Counted from the first letter of the stretch, positions 1 through 7,252 are shown. The stretch: DNA of 19,025 nucleotides from Desulfobacterales bacterium (GCA_012974475.1 JAAXQD010000218.1:1-19025), one strand, 5' to 3'. Numbers and translations are program-made. Notes: generated by a model not told the origin, from the sequence alone.

Positions 1-138
1 ATCAGAGACAATGGCGGCCGGCGTTTGGGAATTGATCGACGACAATTCTTCTATACCATGCATATCCCCGAGCGCAGATCCGGCAAGAAGAGGAGAAGCG
101 GGCTCGATAGAAGATTAAAGCCGAGACGATCGAATTGA
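1..138 (+). CDS. 3' end of an Arg-rich basic protein (partial)
   Basis: This frame is open from the first base to the TGA at 136-138, giving the last 45 residues of a protein whose start lies outside the window. The tail is very basic and contains repeated Arg-Arg-x-Gly units (GGRRLGIDRR, then ERRSGKKRRSGLDRR). Tails of this kind are, from memory, common in short uncharacterised proteins of Desulfobacterota. I cannot assign a function. The repeated RR-x-G-x-D-RR pattern suggests a disordered, nucleic-acid or anionic-surface binding segment, which is inference. The strand and frame are supported by this low-complexity pattern, which is unlikely to arise by chance; the overlapping antisense frame has no recognisable content. 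Confidence 0.6.
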   Translation: MRDNGGRRLGIDRRQFFYTMHIPERRSGKKRRSGLDRRLKPRRSN

Positions 139-227
139 CCCAGTTGCTGCAAGGGAATGGGACATATGTTAATTTCATTATTTTTTTTAAACGAAAGGGG
201 TCAAGAATTGGAGGGAGGTGGCCACTC

Positions 228-479
228 ATGATCGAAATATTGAGAAAAATATTTGAAGCCAATCCAGGGAAATCGACCATCGTATTAAACAGCACCTGTT
301 CAGACTGCGGGTACGATGTAATCATCCATATTACATCGACATCCGGCGGATTTGGCTTACAGGGCGGCGCGTTATTTGAGCAGCCCCCGGACGGTTACTT
401 CGCGAAGTGTTCGAATTGTTACAAGGTCAACCCAAAAATAAAAGATTTTAATGTGCCAAAATTCGCTCGTGCCTACTAG
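228..479 (+). CDS. Small protein with two CxxC motifs (putative zinc ribbon)
   Basis: An 83-residue protein of unknown function. It has two CxxC pairs, C24-x2-C27 (CSDCG) and C61-x2-C64 (CSNC), spaced like a zinc-ribbon or rubredoxin-like knuckle that would bind one metal ion. Between them is a Gly-rich stretch (GGFGLQGGALFEQPPDGYF). There is no signal peptide or membrane segment, so it is probably cytoplasmic. The frame is open from 135, but the ATG at 228 is chosen because a strong ribosome binding site (GGAGGGAGGTGG, about 211-222) lies directly before it. It stands alone between the Arg-rich protein end and a 220-bp gap. The metal-binding role is inference from the cysteines; the true role is unknown. 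Confidence 0.6.
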   Translation: MIEILRKIFEANPGKSTIVLNSTCSDCGYDVIIHITSTSGGFGLQGGALFEQPPDGYFAKCSNCYKVNPKIKDFNVPKFARAY

Positions 480-702
480 TTTGTGCTATATTAATTTTGG
501 CTGACTCTCTGTTAAAATTAGTACGCCGTCTTGATTCGATTTCCGTTGAGCAACCTCTTTTGTTCCACCGACCTCATTTACGACTTGAACCGCGGCCAAT
601 TTTTGATCGTACTTTTCCATGCAAGACATTATGCAATGTTGGAATAGGCCACATAAAATCACTTTTCATCTTGACAAACAATACACAAAAGGAGGTTAAG
701 AT

Positions 703-1467
703 ATGAAACATCTGATATTGGCATTGTCATTGCTTATTTCTATTTATTCGGCAAATGCCTTTGGCCGGTGTATAAAAGGTGATTGTGACAATGGACAAGG
801 CACTTATAAGTATTCCCATGGCACCGAATATGACGGTCAGTGGAAAAACAGCCGGTTAAACGGGCAAGGTATTCTAACCTATCCGGATGGCAGTAAATAT
901 GTGGGACAATGGAAGAATAATCAACGGCATGGGAAAGGTGTTTATATTTATGCTGACAACAGTAAATATGTGGGGCTATTTGAGGATAGTCGCCGGAATG
1001 GGCAAGGCACCTATATCCATCCTGATGGTAGTAAATACGTGGGGCTATTTAAGGACGGTGAGCGAAACGGAAAAGGAACCTATACGTTTTCTGATGGTAG
1101 CGAATATGTTGGACAATGGAAGAATAATCAACGGCATGGAATTGGAACGTACACGTTTCCGGACGGTCGTAAATATGTGGGCCAATGGAAGAACAATAGC
1201 TATGTTGAAGCCCCTAAATCTGCTCAACCATATATACCCGTTTCAAAAAAGATTGCCGAAAAAAAATCCCGGAAAGCTGAATCATTGATGTCTTCCAAAG
1301 TTTCCAAGAAATTGTTGAAGAAGCGTTATCACACGGTCAATTCAGGTGAATCACTATGGGGCATCAGCCGCCGGTATGGTTTGACGCTGAAAAATATACA
1401 AATTTTGAACAAGCTGAGCAATAGATCTCTAATTTATCCGGGGCAAAAACTTTTGGTAACGCTTTAA
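703..1467 (+). CDS. Secreted MORN-repeat protein with C-terminal LysM domain
   Basis: A 254-residue exported protein. Residues 1-19 form a signal peptide ending near SANA. Residues 30-42 are a partial MORN unit, and 43-157 are five consecutive 23-residue MORN repeats of the form Y-V-G-Q-W-K-x-x-x-x-x-G-x-G-x-Y-x-x-x-D-G-x-K, with a sixth partial copy to about 166. A Lys-rich linker (about 180-208) leads to one LysM domain (209-254, YHTVNSGESLWGISRRYG, ending in PGQKLLV), which in known families binds peptidoglycan or chitin-like glycans. The start is fixed by a strong site, AAAGGAGG at 688-695, seven bases upstream. MORN repeats often bind lipid headgroups or act as scaffolds; here they would sit in the periplasm, with LysM anchoring the protein to the wall (inference). 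It converges on the DUF3786 gene 22 bp away. Confidence 0.85.
   Translation: MKHLILALSLLISIYSANAFGRCIKGDCDNGQGTYKYSHGTEYDGQWKNSRLNGQGILTYPDGSKYVGQWKNNQRHGKGVYIYADNSKYVGLFEDSRRNGQGTYIHPDGSKYVGLFKDGERNGKGTYTFSDGSEYVGQWKNNQRHGIGTYTFPDGRKYVGQWKNNSYVEAPKSAQPYIPVSKKIAEKKSRKAESLMSSKVSKKLLKKRYHTVNSGESLWGISRRYGLTLKNIQILNKLSNRSLIYPGQKLLVTL
829..1173 (+). repeat. Five in-frame 69-bp tandem repeats (MORN units)
   Basis: Five direct 69-bp repeats encode the 23-residue MORN units of the secreted protein. Copies 2 and 5 are very close at DNA level: both contain 'gacaatggaagaataatcaacggcatgg'-like sequence around 905-932 and 1112-1139, which suggests recent duplication or gene conversion and makes copy number prone to change. 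Confidence 0.8.
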
Positions 1468-1489
1468 AGGGGACAAATGCCGACAACGC

Positions 1490-2119
1490 TTACCTGGACT
1501 GGCCGGCCATTAAAAGCTCATTTGAAACCAGATTGACCAATCCCCATATGGCGTCCGCCGAGAGATGGCGTTCAATAGATCGATCAAAAAGAACGGACAG
1601 GTGCGGCTCAAATTCATCGTCTCCTTCCCACAAGAGATAATAAAGGGGAATTTTGGGAAAGGGTGAAAACTTATAGGCTGCATCGGCAAGGTCCAAAAAC
1701 TCGCCGTCCAGGCTTTCGGCAGCGTTTTTAAACCCCGTTAGGTCCCCGCCGTACCGTTTTAAAACAGGAGCTGTTTTAAGGGTATGGGGACCTTGAAAAA
1801 AATGAGCGTCTTTAAGGTCGCTGACACCGATCATTTCTCTGCTGATGAGATCATGGGTTACATTCAGCAGGTAGACCAGAACCACCAATTCCAAAAGGGA
1901 GTTGTCTATTTTTTCACTCCGATCCGGGTATATTCGCCGGAGACAGCGGCTTTCAATGTCTACCAAGATATCATTGTTTAAGAAAAGGATCCGCAATCCC
2001 CCGGAATCATGGGATATGGCAAGGGAATATTCGCATACCCGGTTCATATCCATTTTTTTTAAATCCTCCCAGTGCTTGGGAGGGACTTTTATCAATTCAT
2101 TTTTAGATTTCCTTTGCAT
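1490..2119 (-). CDS. DUF3786 family protein
   Basis: A 209-residue soluble protein that I recognise as DUF3786-like from its C-terminal signature (YYLLWEGDDEFEP, then SVLFDRSIERHLSADAIW, about residues 158-198). The family is common in sulfate reducers, acetogens and other anaerobes, often beside corrinoid or iron-sulfur proteins; its biochemical role is not established. No signal peptide or transmembrane segment is visible and it has only two cysteines (C29, C59), so it carries no obvious cluster-binding motif. The ATG at 2119 has no clear ribosome binding site. The gene points toward the MORN/LysM gene, and its upstream gap (2120-2217) separates it from rlmD on the same strand. That gap contains a GC-rich hairpin which may end rlmD transcription, so this gene may be expressed separately. 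Confidence 0.75.
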   Translation of the reverse strand: MQRKSKNELIKVPPKHWEDLKKMDMNRVCEYSLAISHDSGGLRILFLNNDILVDIESRCLRRIYPDRSEKIDNSLLELVVLVYLLNVTHDLISREMIGVSDLKDAHFFQGPHTLKTAPVLKRYGGDLTGFKNAAESLDGEFLDLADAAYKFSPFPKIPLYYLLWEGDDEFEPHLSVLFDRSIERHLSADAIWGLVNLVSNELLMAGQSR

Positions 2120-2167
2120 ACCGGCATACTTTCATTTTAACAAATTGACCGGACCGCCCACCGAAGG

Positions 2168-2187
2168 CCCCACCTTTTGAGGCGGGG
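2168..2187. repeat. GC-rich palindromic hairpin, copy 1
   Basis: CCCCACCT-ttt-g-AGGCGGGG type stem: 2168-2175 pairs with 2180-2187 with a single A-C mismatch at 2172/2183. The same design, including the A-C mismatch, recurs at 5765-5782. It lies just downstream of rlmD (minus) and could stop its transcription, although no clear T-run follows. Probably a REP-like dispersed palindrome. Confidence 0.5.
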
Positions 2188-2217
2188 ATCCTCACCGTCG
2201 ACAAATGAACCGATCGC

Positions 2218-3606
2218 TCATTTCAGTCCGAGTCTGGCCACGGACTCAATGTGATAGGTGTGTGGAAACATGTCAACGGGCTGGACTTCCAGAACAGCAT
2301 AATTGTCTTTCAACATGTCCAGGTCCCTTGCCATGGTGGAGGGATTGCAGGATACATAAACGATTCTTTCGGGGGCCATATCAATAATCCGGCGGACAAC
2401 ATCCTTGTGCATCCCGGCCCTGGGAGGATCAATGATCATTACATCGGGGCGGGACGTGAATGTTTTAAGCCCTTCTTTTATATCCCCAAGGATAAAGCTG
2501 CAATTTGAGACTCCGTTTAATCGACAGTTGTTCATTGCGTCGTTTACCGCACTTTCAGCGATTTCCATACCGATCACTTTTTTCGCGGATCCGGATAAAT
2601 ATATGGCAATCGCTCCCGTGCCGCTGTAGAGATCTACAACTGTCTCCTGCGTTGTTAGGTCTGCATAATCCTTTACGATTTTGTACAAACATTCAGCACT
2701 CCGGGTATTGGTCTGAAAAAAAGAATTTGCTGATATTTCAAACTCGAATTCGCCGATTTTATCCTTGATACAGGTAGGCCCGGAAAGCGGAATTTCACGT
2801 TCGCCAATAGCAACACCGGCTTTGCGTGAAGTGACATTGTTTACCACCGATACGATTTGGGGGTAGGTTTCCGTCAACTTGTCTGAAAGCGGCTTTACCA
2901 TGTCCCGATCTTCTGTTGCCGTGACAATGTTTACCATCCACTGGTCAAAAGCCACAGAATGTCTTAGCATCAGAAAACGCCAGAAGCCGATATGACTGTG
3001 GAGTCCATAAACAGGGGCATCCGAATTTCGGATATACGTTCTCACGTCATCGAGAATCGGGTTGCCGAGCTCGGGTTGAAGCAGGCATGCTCTGGTATCC
3101 AGAACTTTGTAAAATGTCCCCGACACATGGAGTCCAAGGGCAAAATCCCTGTCAATATCCTTTTGGTCCATTTCGTCCGGCAACAGCCACCTGCGGTCGG
3201 AACAAGAGAATTCCATCTTGTTTCGGTATCCAAAAATCAACGGTGAAGCCATTGTGGGATGCACTGTTGCGTCGTGAATATTTCCGATATGTTTAAGGGA
3301 TTCCTCAACATGCTGTTGTTTGTAGACCAGCTGTTTGTCGTAACTTAAAAACTGCCACTTGCAGCCGCCACAAAAACCGCTGTAGATGCATGGAGGATCA
3401 ACCCTGAACGGTGAGGCCTTTAAAACCGTTTCAACACGGGCTTCTGCATACTGTTTTTTTCTTTTAACGATGCGGGCAATAACGGTATCCAAAGGGACCG
3501 TTTTATCGACAAAAACCGTAAGCCCATCCACCTTTGCCAGACCTTTTCCACCAAAGGCGATCCCGGAAATATCGAGTTCAAGCAGTTGGCCTTTTTTTAC
3601 TTTCAT
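2218..3606 (-). CDS. rlmD: 23S rRNA (uracil-C5)-methyltransferase, RlmD/RumA type
   Basis: TrmA/RlmD-family enzyme that methylates a uridine C5 in rRNA (U1939-type) using S-adenosylmethionine; cytoplasmic. The product from this start has 462 residues, usual for the family. An N-terminal TRAM domain (about 1-60) is followed by the four cysteines expected for a [4Fe-4S] cluster: C73-x5-C79-x2-C82 and C174. The Rossmann SAM motif is DLYSGTGA (from D325), DPPRAG begins at D393, and the catalytic cysteine is C420 in VSCNPSTMARD. A GTG start at 3639 is possible in the same frame, but ATG at 3606 begins directly before the TRAM domain (MKVKKGQ), so I prefer it; neither has a strong ribosome binding site. 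It is divergent from the hydrolase gene. The exact target site cannot be told from sequence alone. Confidence 0.9.
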   Translation of the reverse strand: MKVKKGQLLELDISGIAFGGKGLAKVDGLTVFVDKTVPLDTVIARIVKRKKQYAEARVETVLKASPFRVDPPCIYSGFCGGCKWQFLSYDKQLVYKQQHVEESLKHIGNIHDATVHPTMASPLIFGYRNKMEFSCSDRRWLLPDEMDQKDIDRDFALGLHVSGTFYKVLDTRACLLQPELGNPILDDVRTYIRNSDAPVYGLHSHIGFWRFLMLRHSVAFDQWMVNIVTATEDRDMVKPLSDKLTETYPQIVSVVNNVTSRKAGVAIGEREIPLSGPTCIKDKIGEFEFEISANSFFQTNTRSAECLYKIVKDYADLTTQETVVDLYSGTGAIAIYLSGSAKKVIGMEIAESAVNDAMNNCRLNGVSNCSFILGDIKEGLKTFTSRPDVMIIDPPRAGMHKDVVRRIIDMAPERIVYVSCNPSTMARDLDMLKDNYAVLEVQPVDMFPHTYHIESVARLGLK

Positions 3607-3713
3607 TTTCTGTATTCGTTCAGCGGCAAATTCACACACACGCCAAGATTTTTTTATATTTCATTACGATTTAAAGAATTGAAAAATATCACGATCCATG
3701 AAATAAACCAAGC

Positions 3714-4454
3714 ATGAATCGAAAAAACATCACGTTTACATCCAACGGGTATTCTCTCAGCGGAATTCTTCACCATCCGGGTATCCCTCTGCCGCCGGTT
3801 GTTATCGGTTCCCACGGACTTTTAAGCACCAGCAATTCTCCAAAACAGATCGCTTTGGCAAAAGCTTGCAATGCACACGGCATTGCATTTTTCAGATTTG
3901 ACCACCGCGGATGCGGTCAAAGCGAGGGCGTTTTTAAAGAAGTTACTTCTCTTGCAGCCCGCTGTACCGACCTTATCAGCGCAGTAAAAACGATTCAACT
4001 CAGAAAAGATACCGGTAACCGGATCAGCCTTTTTGGCAGCAGCATGGGCGGTGCTGTCTGCATATCGACAGCTGCTCATTTCGATATCGATTCGTTGGTC
4101 ACCTTTGCCTCCCCTGTCCGCACTGCCTCCATAAAAGAGTCCCAGGCAAAATCGGACGATGCAGATTCTATGGATTCGACGTTCGACAAAAAAGCGCTGC
4201 AGTGGGACATTTCGGACGAGCTCGAAAATCTTCACCACATATTAATTGTGCACGGTGATTCCGACCAGCTTGTCTCACTGTCCAATGCCCATGAGATTTA
4301 TGAAAAAGCCGGCAATCCAAAAAAGATGATCATTCAAAAAAACGGCGACCACCGCATGAGCGACAAAAGACACCAGGAAGATTTTGTTCTGAACGCGGCG
4401 TTATGGTTCCAGAAATGTTTTTCCGGCACATTGGAGGCTCAACTTAACCCATAA
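3714..4454 (+). CDS. Alpha/beta hydrolase (serine aminopeptidase/esterase-like)
   Basis: A 246-residue alpha/beta-hydrolase fold protein. The nucleophile elbow is G108-S-S110-M-G-G with Ser110 as nucleophile; the oxyanion motif is GSHGLLS (32-38); the likely acid is D184 in HGDSDQLV and the base is H213 in NGDHRMSD. The FFRFDHRGCGQSEG block (59-72) is typical of the hydrolase_4/DUF1100-like esterases of the YqiA/FrsA kind. No signal peptide, so cytoplasmic. The substrate is unknown. The ribosome binding site is weak. The 3' end overlaps the 3' end of cinA by 11 bp on the opposite strand, so the two genes converge without an intervening terminator. The intergenic region to rlmD is only about 107 bp and should hold both promoters. 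Confidence 0.85.
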   Translation: MNRKNITFTSNGYSLSGILHHPGIPLPPVVIGSHGLLSTSNSPKQIALAKACNAHGIAFFRFDHRGCGQSEGVFKEVTSLAARCTDLISAVKTIQLRKDTGNRISLFGSSMGGAVCISTAAHFDIDSLVTFASPVRTASIKESQAKSDDADSMDSTFDKKALQWDISDELENLHHILIVHGDSDQLVSLSNAHEIYEKAGNPKKMIIQKNGDHRMSDKRHQEDFVLNAALWFQKCFSGTLEAQLNP

Positions 4455-5688
4455 GCTCTCGACGAAGGATGTCGAGGGCCTTCATGGCAAATATCTTTTT
4501 ATTCCTCGACCTGTTGTTGAACGGAAAACAGAACCGATAACCTCGGGCAGAACGGGCGGTGGCAAGACCGATCCAGACCGTCCCCACAGGTTTATCGTCG
4601 GTTCCCCCACCCGGTCCTGCAATACCAGTGACTGCAAGGCCGTAAGTGGCTCCGGCGATCCGTCTTACACCCTCGGACATCATCTTTGCGGTCTTTTCGT
4701 GAACGGCTCCGAACCGTTTTAGGACCTCTGGCGACACATCCAGCATTTTTGTTTTGGCATCATTTGAATAGGTAATCCCTGATAAGAGGAAATATTTCGA
4801 ACTCCCCGCAATATTGGTAAGCATGTGGGAGATCAACCCCCCGGTACAACTCTCTGCAACGGCCAGCGTCGTTTTTTTTTCTGTAAGGAGCTCGCCGACC
4901 ACAGCTTCCATGGACATGCCGTCCACGGAAAAAACATTTTCCCCGATCTTTTTTAGAACCGATTCAGTGGCCTTGCTCATAAGTGCATTTAGCGTCTTGC
5001 GATCCTTGCCCGAGGCATAAAGTTTTATTTGGATCTCCGGGAATTTCGCGCGAAAGCCCAGTTTTATCTCCGAAAATTCGGCCGAAAAGCCTTTCATTCG
5101 TTCAACTGTGGCCGACTCTGTTAGGCCGAATGTTGATATGGTCTTGACCCTGCTGAGTTCACGTCCGCCTCCCCGAACCGTCTCTATGGACGGAAGAACC
5201 GAATCTGAAATCATTCTGTGCATTTCAAAAGGAACTCCGGGAAGAAAGTAAAACAAACATTTCTCTATCTTTAAAGTGAATCCGGGCGCCGTTCCAACAG
5301 AATTATAAATCGCCTCGGCACCGAATGGCAGCATGGCCTGTTTTTTGTTTGAATTGCTCGTGGGTCGATTTCTGGTCGTGAAATAATCTTCAACCGAACG
5401 AAGTGCCGACCGGTTCAGAACAAGCTCTACACCTGCTGATTTTGCAGCCGCTTCCGCCGTAATGTCATCTGTGGTGGGGCCAAGACCGCCGGTTACAACA
5501 GCAACATCTGCTCGGATTGCGATCTCTTGGAGGGTTGAAACCAGATGGTTCACGTCGTCCCCAACACAGCTGTGACGAACGACGAAAAGTCCGATTTCCT
5601 TCAGCGCCTGTGCAATATGCGCGGAGTTGGTGTCGGCTACGGTACCTGTCAGGATTTCATCACCCGTAGCAAGTATTTCTATAATCAT
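4444..5688 (-). CDS. cinA: CinA-like protein: nicotinamide-nucleotide amidase / competence-damage family
   Basis: A 414-residue two-domain CinA. The N-terminal COG1058 molybdopterin-binding-like domain (about 1-165) has EILATGDEILTG and GGLGPTTDD (67-75), a fold associated with ADP-ribose pyrophosphatase activity. The C-terminal domain (about 258-410) has AESCTGG (278-284) and TGIAGPGGGT (354-363), the signature of NMN deamidases (PncC), which recycle nicotinamide mononucleotide in NAD metabolism. Length is as expected for full-length CinA. The ATG at 5688 is preceded by GGAGAGTTAAGG a few bases upstream. It is transcribed away from aroF, from which it is separated by a 176-bp gap with two GC-rich hairpins, so it probably has its own promoter. 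The function is a family-based call. Confidence 0.92.
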   Translation of the reverse strand: MIIEILATGDEILTGTVADTNSAHIAQALKEIGLFVVRHSCVGDDVNHLVSTLQEIAIRADVAVVTGGLGPTTDDITAEAAAKSAGVELVLNRSALRSVEDYFTTRNRPTSNSNKKQAMLPFGAEAIYNSVGTAPGFTLKIEKCLFYFLPGVPFEMHRMISDSVLPSIETVRGGGRELSRVKTISTFGLTESATVERMKGFSAEFSEIKLGFRAKFPEIQIKLYASGKDRKTLNALMSKATESVLKKIGENVFSVDGMSMEAVVGELLTEKKTTLAVAESCTGGLISHMLTNIAGSSKYFLLSGITYSNDAKTKMLDVSPEVLKRFGAVHEKTAKMMSEGVRRIAGATYGLAVTGIAGPGGGTDDKPVGTVWIGLATARSARGYRFCFPFNNRSRNKKIFAMKALDILRRELMG

Positions 5689-5751
5689 AAAAAAACCTTA
5701 ACTCTCCAACACGTTTGAGGGAATTCGCGCTTTCCCTGTTGACCGGGTTGT

Positions 5752-5794
5752 GCTCCCCGCACGCCCCACCCTTCAGGGCGGGACCGAGGGGAGC
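5752..5794. repeat. GC-rich nested palindrome, copy 2
   Basis: An outer stem GCTCCCC (5752-5758) / GGGGAGC (5788-5794) encloses an inner hairpin 5765-5771/5776-5782 with an A-C mismatch at 5768/5779. The inner hairpin is nearly the same as that at 2168-2187. It lies between aroF (3' end) and cinA (5' end), both minus strand, so it may end aroF transcription. Confidence 0.5.
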
Positions 5795-5826
5795 TCTATT
5801 ATAATGGCCATTTCCTTACCGGGAAG

Positions 5827-5845
5827 CCCTGCCCTTTGGGGCGGG
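5827..5845. repeat. GC-rich palindromic hairpin, copy 3
   Basis: CCC-TG-CCC / GGG-C-GGG stem (5827-5834 with 5839-5845), 33 bp from copy 2 and 20 bp past the aroF stop codon. Same composition and size as copies 1 and 2, with a diverged centre. No T-run follows on either strand. Confidence 0.4.
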
Positions 5846-5864
5846 AAGGTTCAATCCCCGCAAT

Positions 5865-6887
5865 TCAACCGGGCGAACTGTTGCGGTACAAATCATCATA
5901 AATCGATCGAACCTGGCGGCACATTTTCTCAAATTGATTTGGATAAAGAGACTGGGCACCATCACTGAGCGCCTCCTCAGGAGCATGATGCACCTCCACC
6001 ATCAGTCCATGCGCCCCCACGGCAATAGATGCACGACTCAAAGGAATTACCTGATCTCGGCGACCCGCTGCATGGCTGGGATCGATAATAATCGGAAGGT
6101 GGCTTTCTTTAAGTACAACAGGAACTGCGGAAAGATCCAGCGTATTTCGGCTGTGATGGGCAAAGGTCCGGACGCCCCTTTCGCACAAAATTACCTGGGA
6201 ATTTCCAACTTCTAAAATATATTCAGCCGCCATCAGCCATTCATCGATGGTTGCAGCCATGCCCCTTTTGAGCAAAACCGGCTTGCTCGACCGACCCGCT
6301 CGCCGCAGCAAACTGAAATTCTGCATGTTCCGTGTTCCGATCTGAATGACATCGGCATATTCTTCCACCAAATCGAAAGTTTCATAATCCATGACTTCCG
6401 TGACCACCGGCATTCCGGTTTTTTCCCGAACCTTTGATAATATTTTCAATCCCTCTTCCCCGAGTCCCTGAAATGAATACGGCGACGTTCTGGGTTTAAA
6501 CGCCCCGCCTCTGAAAAGCTGTGCACCGCTGCTCCGGACGTGCTCGGCGATTTTCAAGGCTTGCAATTCACTCTCTATGGCACAGGGTCCGGCGATAATG
6601 GTCAGGCTTCCACTGCCGATAGATATATCATCGATCTTTATTACGGTATCTTCAGGTTTAATTTCTCGGCTCACGAGTTTATATGGACGTGTCACAGGGA
6701 TGGCATCCTTTACCCCCGGCAGACTCAGAAACGGCCCGGCATCAACGTGCCCCTTGTTGTTCAAAATCCCGATAGACACCCTTTCTCCTCCTGGAATCGG
6801 ACGCGCCACATACCCTTTTTGTTCAATTGCAGCCACCACGGTATCGATCTCCGTCTGTTTGGCTTTTTTGTCCATAACAATCAGCAT
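5865..6887 (-). CDS. aroF: 3-deoxy-7-phosphoheptulonate (DAHP) synthase, Thermotoga-type
   Basis: Condenses phosphoenolpyruvate and erythrose-4-phosphate to DAHP, the first step of the shikimate pathway. The 340-residue product from this start has an N-terminal ferredoxin-like regulatory domain (about 1-75) and a TIM-barrel catalytic domain, as in the single-chain type I-beta enzymes. Metal ligands fall at C102 (AGPCAIES), H272 (DPSHAAGRRD), E298 (VEVHH) and D309 (SDGAQSL). To my knowledge these are the same numbers as in the T. maritima enzyme, which supports the start chosen. AAGGAGG lies 6 bases before the ATG at 6887; a tandem ATG at 6890 is possible, and upstream extension would run into the attenuator. 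Expression should be attenuated by a Trp-rich leader (see the 7008-7097 entry). Divergent from trpE. In the T. maritima enzyme the N-terminal domain mediates Tyr/Phe feedback inhibition; the effector here is unknown. Confidence 0.95.
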   Translation of the reverse strand: MLIVMDKKAKQTEIDTVVAAIEQKGYVARPIPGGERVSIGILNNKGHVDAGPFLSLPGVKDAIPVTRPYKLVSREIKPEDTVIKIDDISIGSGSLTIIAGPCAIESELQALKIAEHVRSSGAQLFRGGAFKPRTSPYSFQGLGEEGLKILSKVREKTGMPVVTEVMDYETFDLVEEYADVIQIGTRNMQNFSLLRRAGRSSKPVLLKRGMAATIDEWLMAAEYILEVGNSQVILCERGVRTFAHHSRNTLDLSAVPVVLKESHLPIIIDPSHAAGRRDQVIPLSRASIAVGAHGLMVEVHHAPEEALSDGAQSLYPNQFEKMCRQVRSIYDDLYRNSSPG

Positions 6888-6945
6888 CATCTGCCTCCTT
6901 GACCGTTGATTAGATTTCCCTGCAGTAAGCTGCAGAATTCTTCCC

Positions 6946-6982
6946 AAAAAAAAAGACCGTGAGCTTCAAGGTGCCCACGGTC
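6946..6982 (-). terminator. Rho-independent attenuator terminator before aroF
   Basis: On the minus strand GACCGTGGGC (6982-6973) pairs with GCTCACGGTC (6964-6955): ten pairs including one G-U, with an 8-base loop, followed by nine T (6954-6946). It sits between the Trp leader ORF and aroF. An upstream segment GCCGACCGGTT (7031-7021) is partly complementary to the 5' arm and could act as antiterminator; that pairing is imperfect. Confidence 0.85.
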
Positions 6983-7004
6983 CTTCATTACCCGTCATGT
7001 TAAT

Positions 7005-7024
7005 GGTTCAAGCAGACTTGAACC
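7005..7024 (-). promoter_or_regulatory. Leader hairpin upstream of the aroF attenuator
   Basis: Perfect 8-bp stem GGTTCAAG (7024-7017) / CTTGAACC (7012-7005) with a TCTG loop. It overlaps the leader ORF stop codon (7010-7008). Its 5' arm overlaps CCGGTT (7026-7021), which can instead pair with AACCGG (7050-7045) immediately after the Trp codons. These mutually exclusive pairings are what a ribosome-controlled attenuator needs. Confidence 0.6.
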
Positions 7025-7097
7025 GGTCGGCACACTTTTTCCTTCCGGTTATCCACCACCAGCGCCAATAATATTTTTGTTTCCTTAAAGTTTCCAT
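7008..7097 (-). CDS. Trp/Tyr-rich leader peptide of aroF
   Basis: A 29-codon ORF on the minus strand, ATG at 7097 and TGA at 7010-7008, located between the aroF promoter region and its attenuator terminator. It contains the run Tyr-Tyr-Trp-Arg-Trp-Trp-Trp: Trp codons at 7067-7065 and 7061-7053, Tyr codons directly before. Four Trp in a 29-residue peptide, placed just before competing hairpins, is the classic design of a tRNA-Trp sensing leader. A ribosome stalled on these codons would cover AACCGG (7050-7045). The ribosome binding site is weak, which lowers confidence in the exact start, but the Trp run is out of frame with nothing else of note. It also suggests partial response to tyrosine. 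Confidence 0.75.
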   Translation of the reverse strand: METLRKQKYYWRWWWITGRKKCADRFKSA

Positions 7098-7160
7098 CTT
7101 TGAATTTTATTTAAAACACCCTTTTTGATATAAACTAAAACTACTGAAAGCGACTCGGCC

Positions 7161-7175
7161 TTGTCAAGATTTTTT
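7161..7175 (-). promoter_or_regulatory. aroF promoter -35 block
   Basis: Minus-strand AAAAAATCTTGACAA contains a perfect TTGACA -35 (7167-7162). A -10 is not clear; TAGTTT begins 18 bases downstream. The same 15 bases occur on the plus strand at the trpE promoter (7253-7267). Confidence 0.5.
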
Positions 7176-7252
7176 TCAATGTATTGATGCCAACATCTAT
7201 CCTGTGGAGAAAACGGTTCCGATCTTCGTTAAGATATTTTCTTCAATGATCT

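Noticed and set aside
2..325. 107-codon minus-strand ORF at the left edge
   Set aside because: Antisense to the Arg-rich tail and the CxxC protein, both of which have better evidence; no family features.
497..706. 69-codon plus-strand ORF ending inside the MORN gene start
   Set aside because: Non-ATG start, no ribosome binding site, no recognisable motif; the good site at 688-695 belongs to the ATG at 703.
829..1173. 69-bp periodic repeats considered as a CRISPR-like array
   Set aside because: Units are contiguous, in frame and encode MORN motifs; there are no spacers.
6888..6947. Upstream extension of the DAHP synthase reading frame
   Set aside because: It would run up to the attenuator T-run and ignore the AAGGAGG site; metal-ligand numbering fits the start at 6887.
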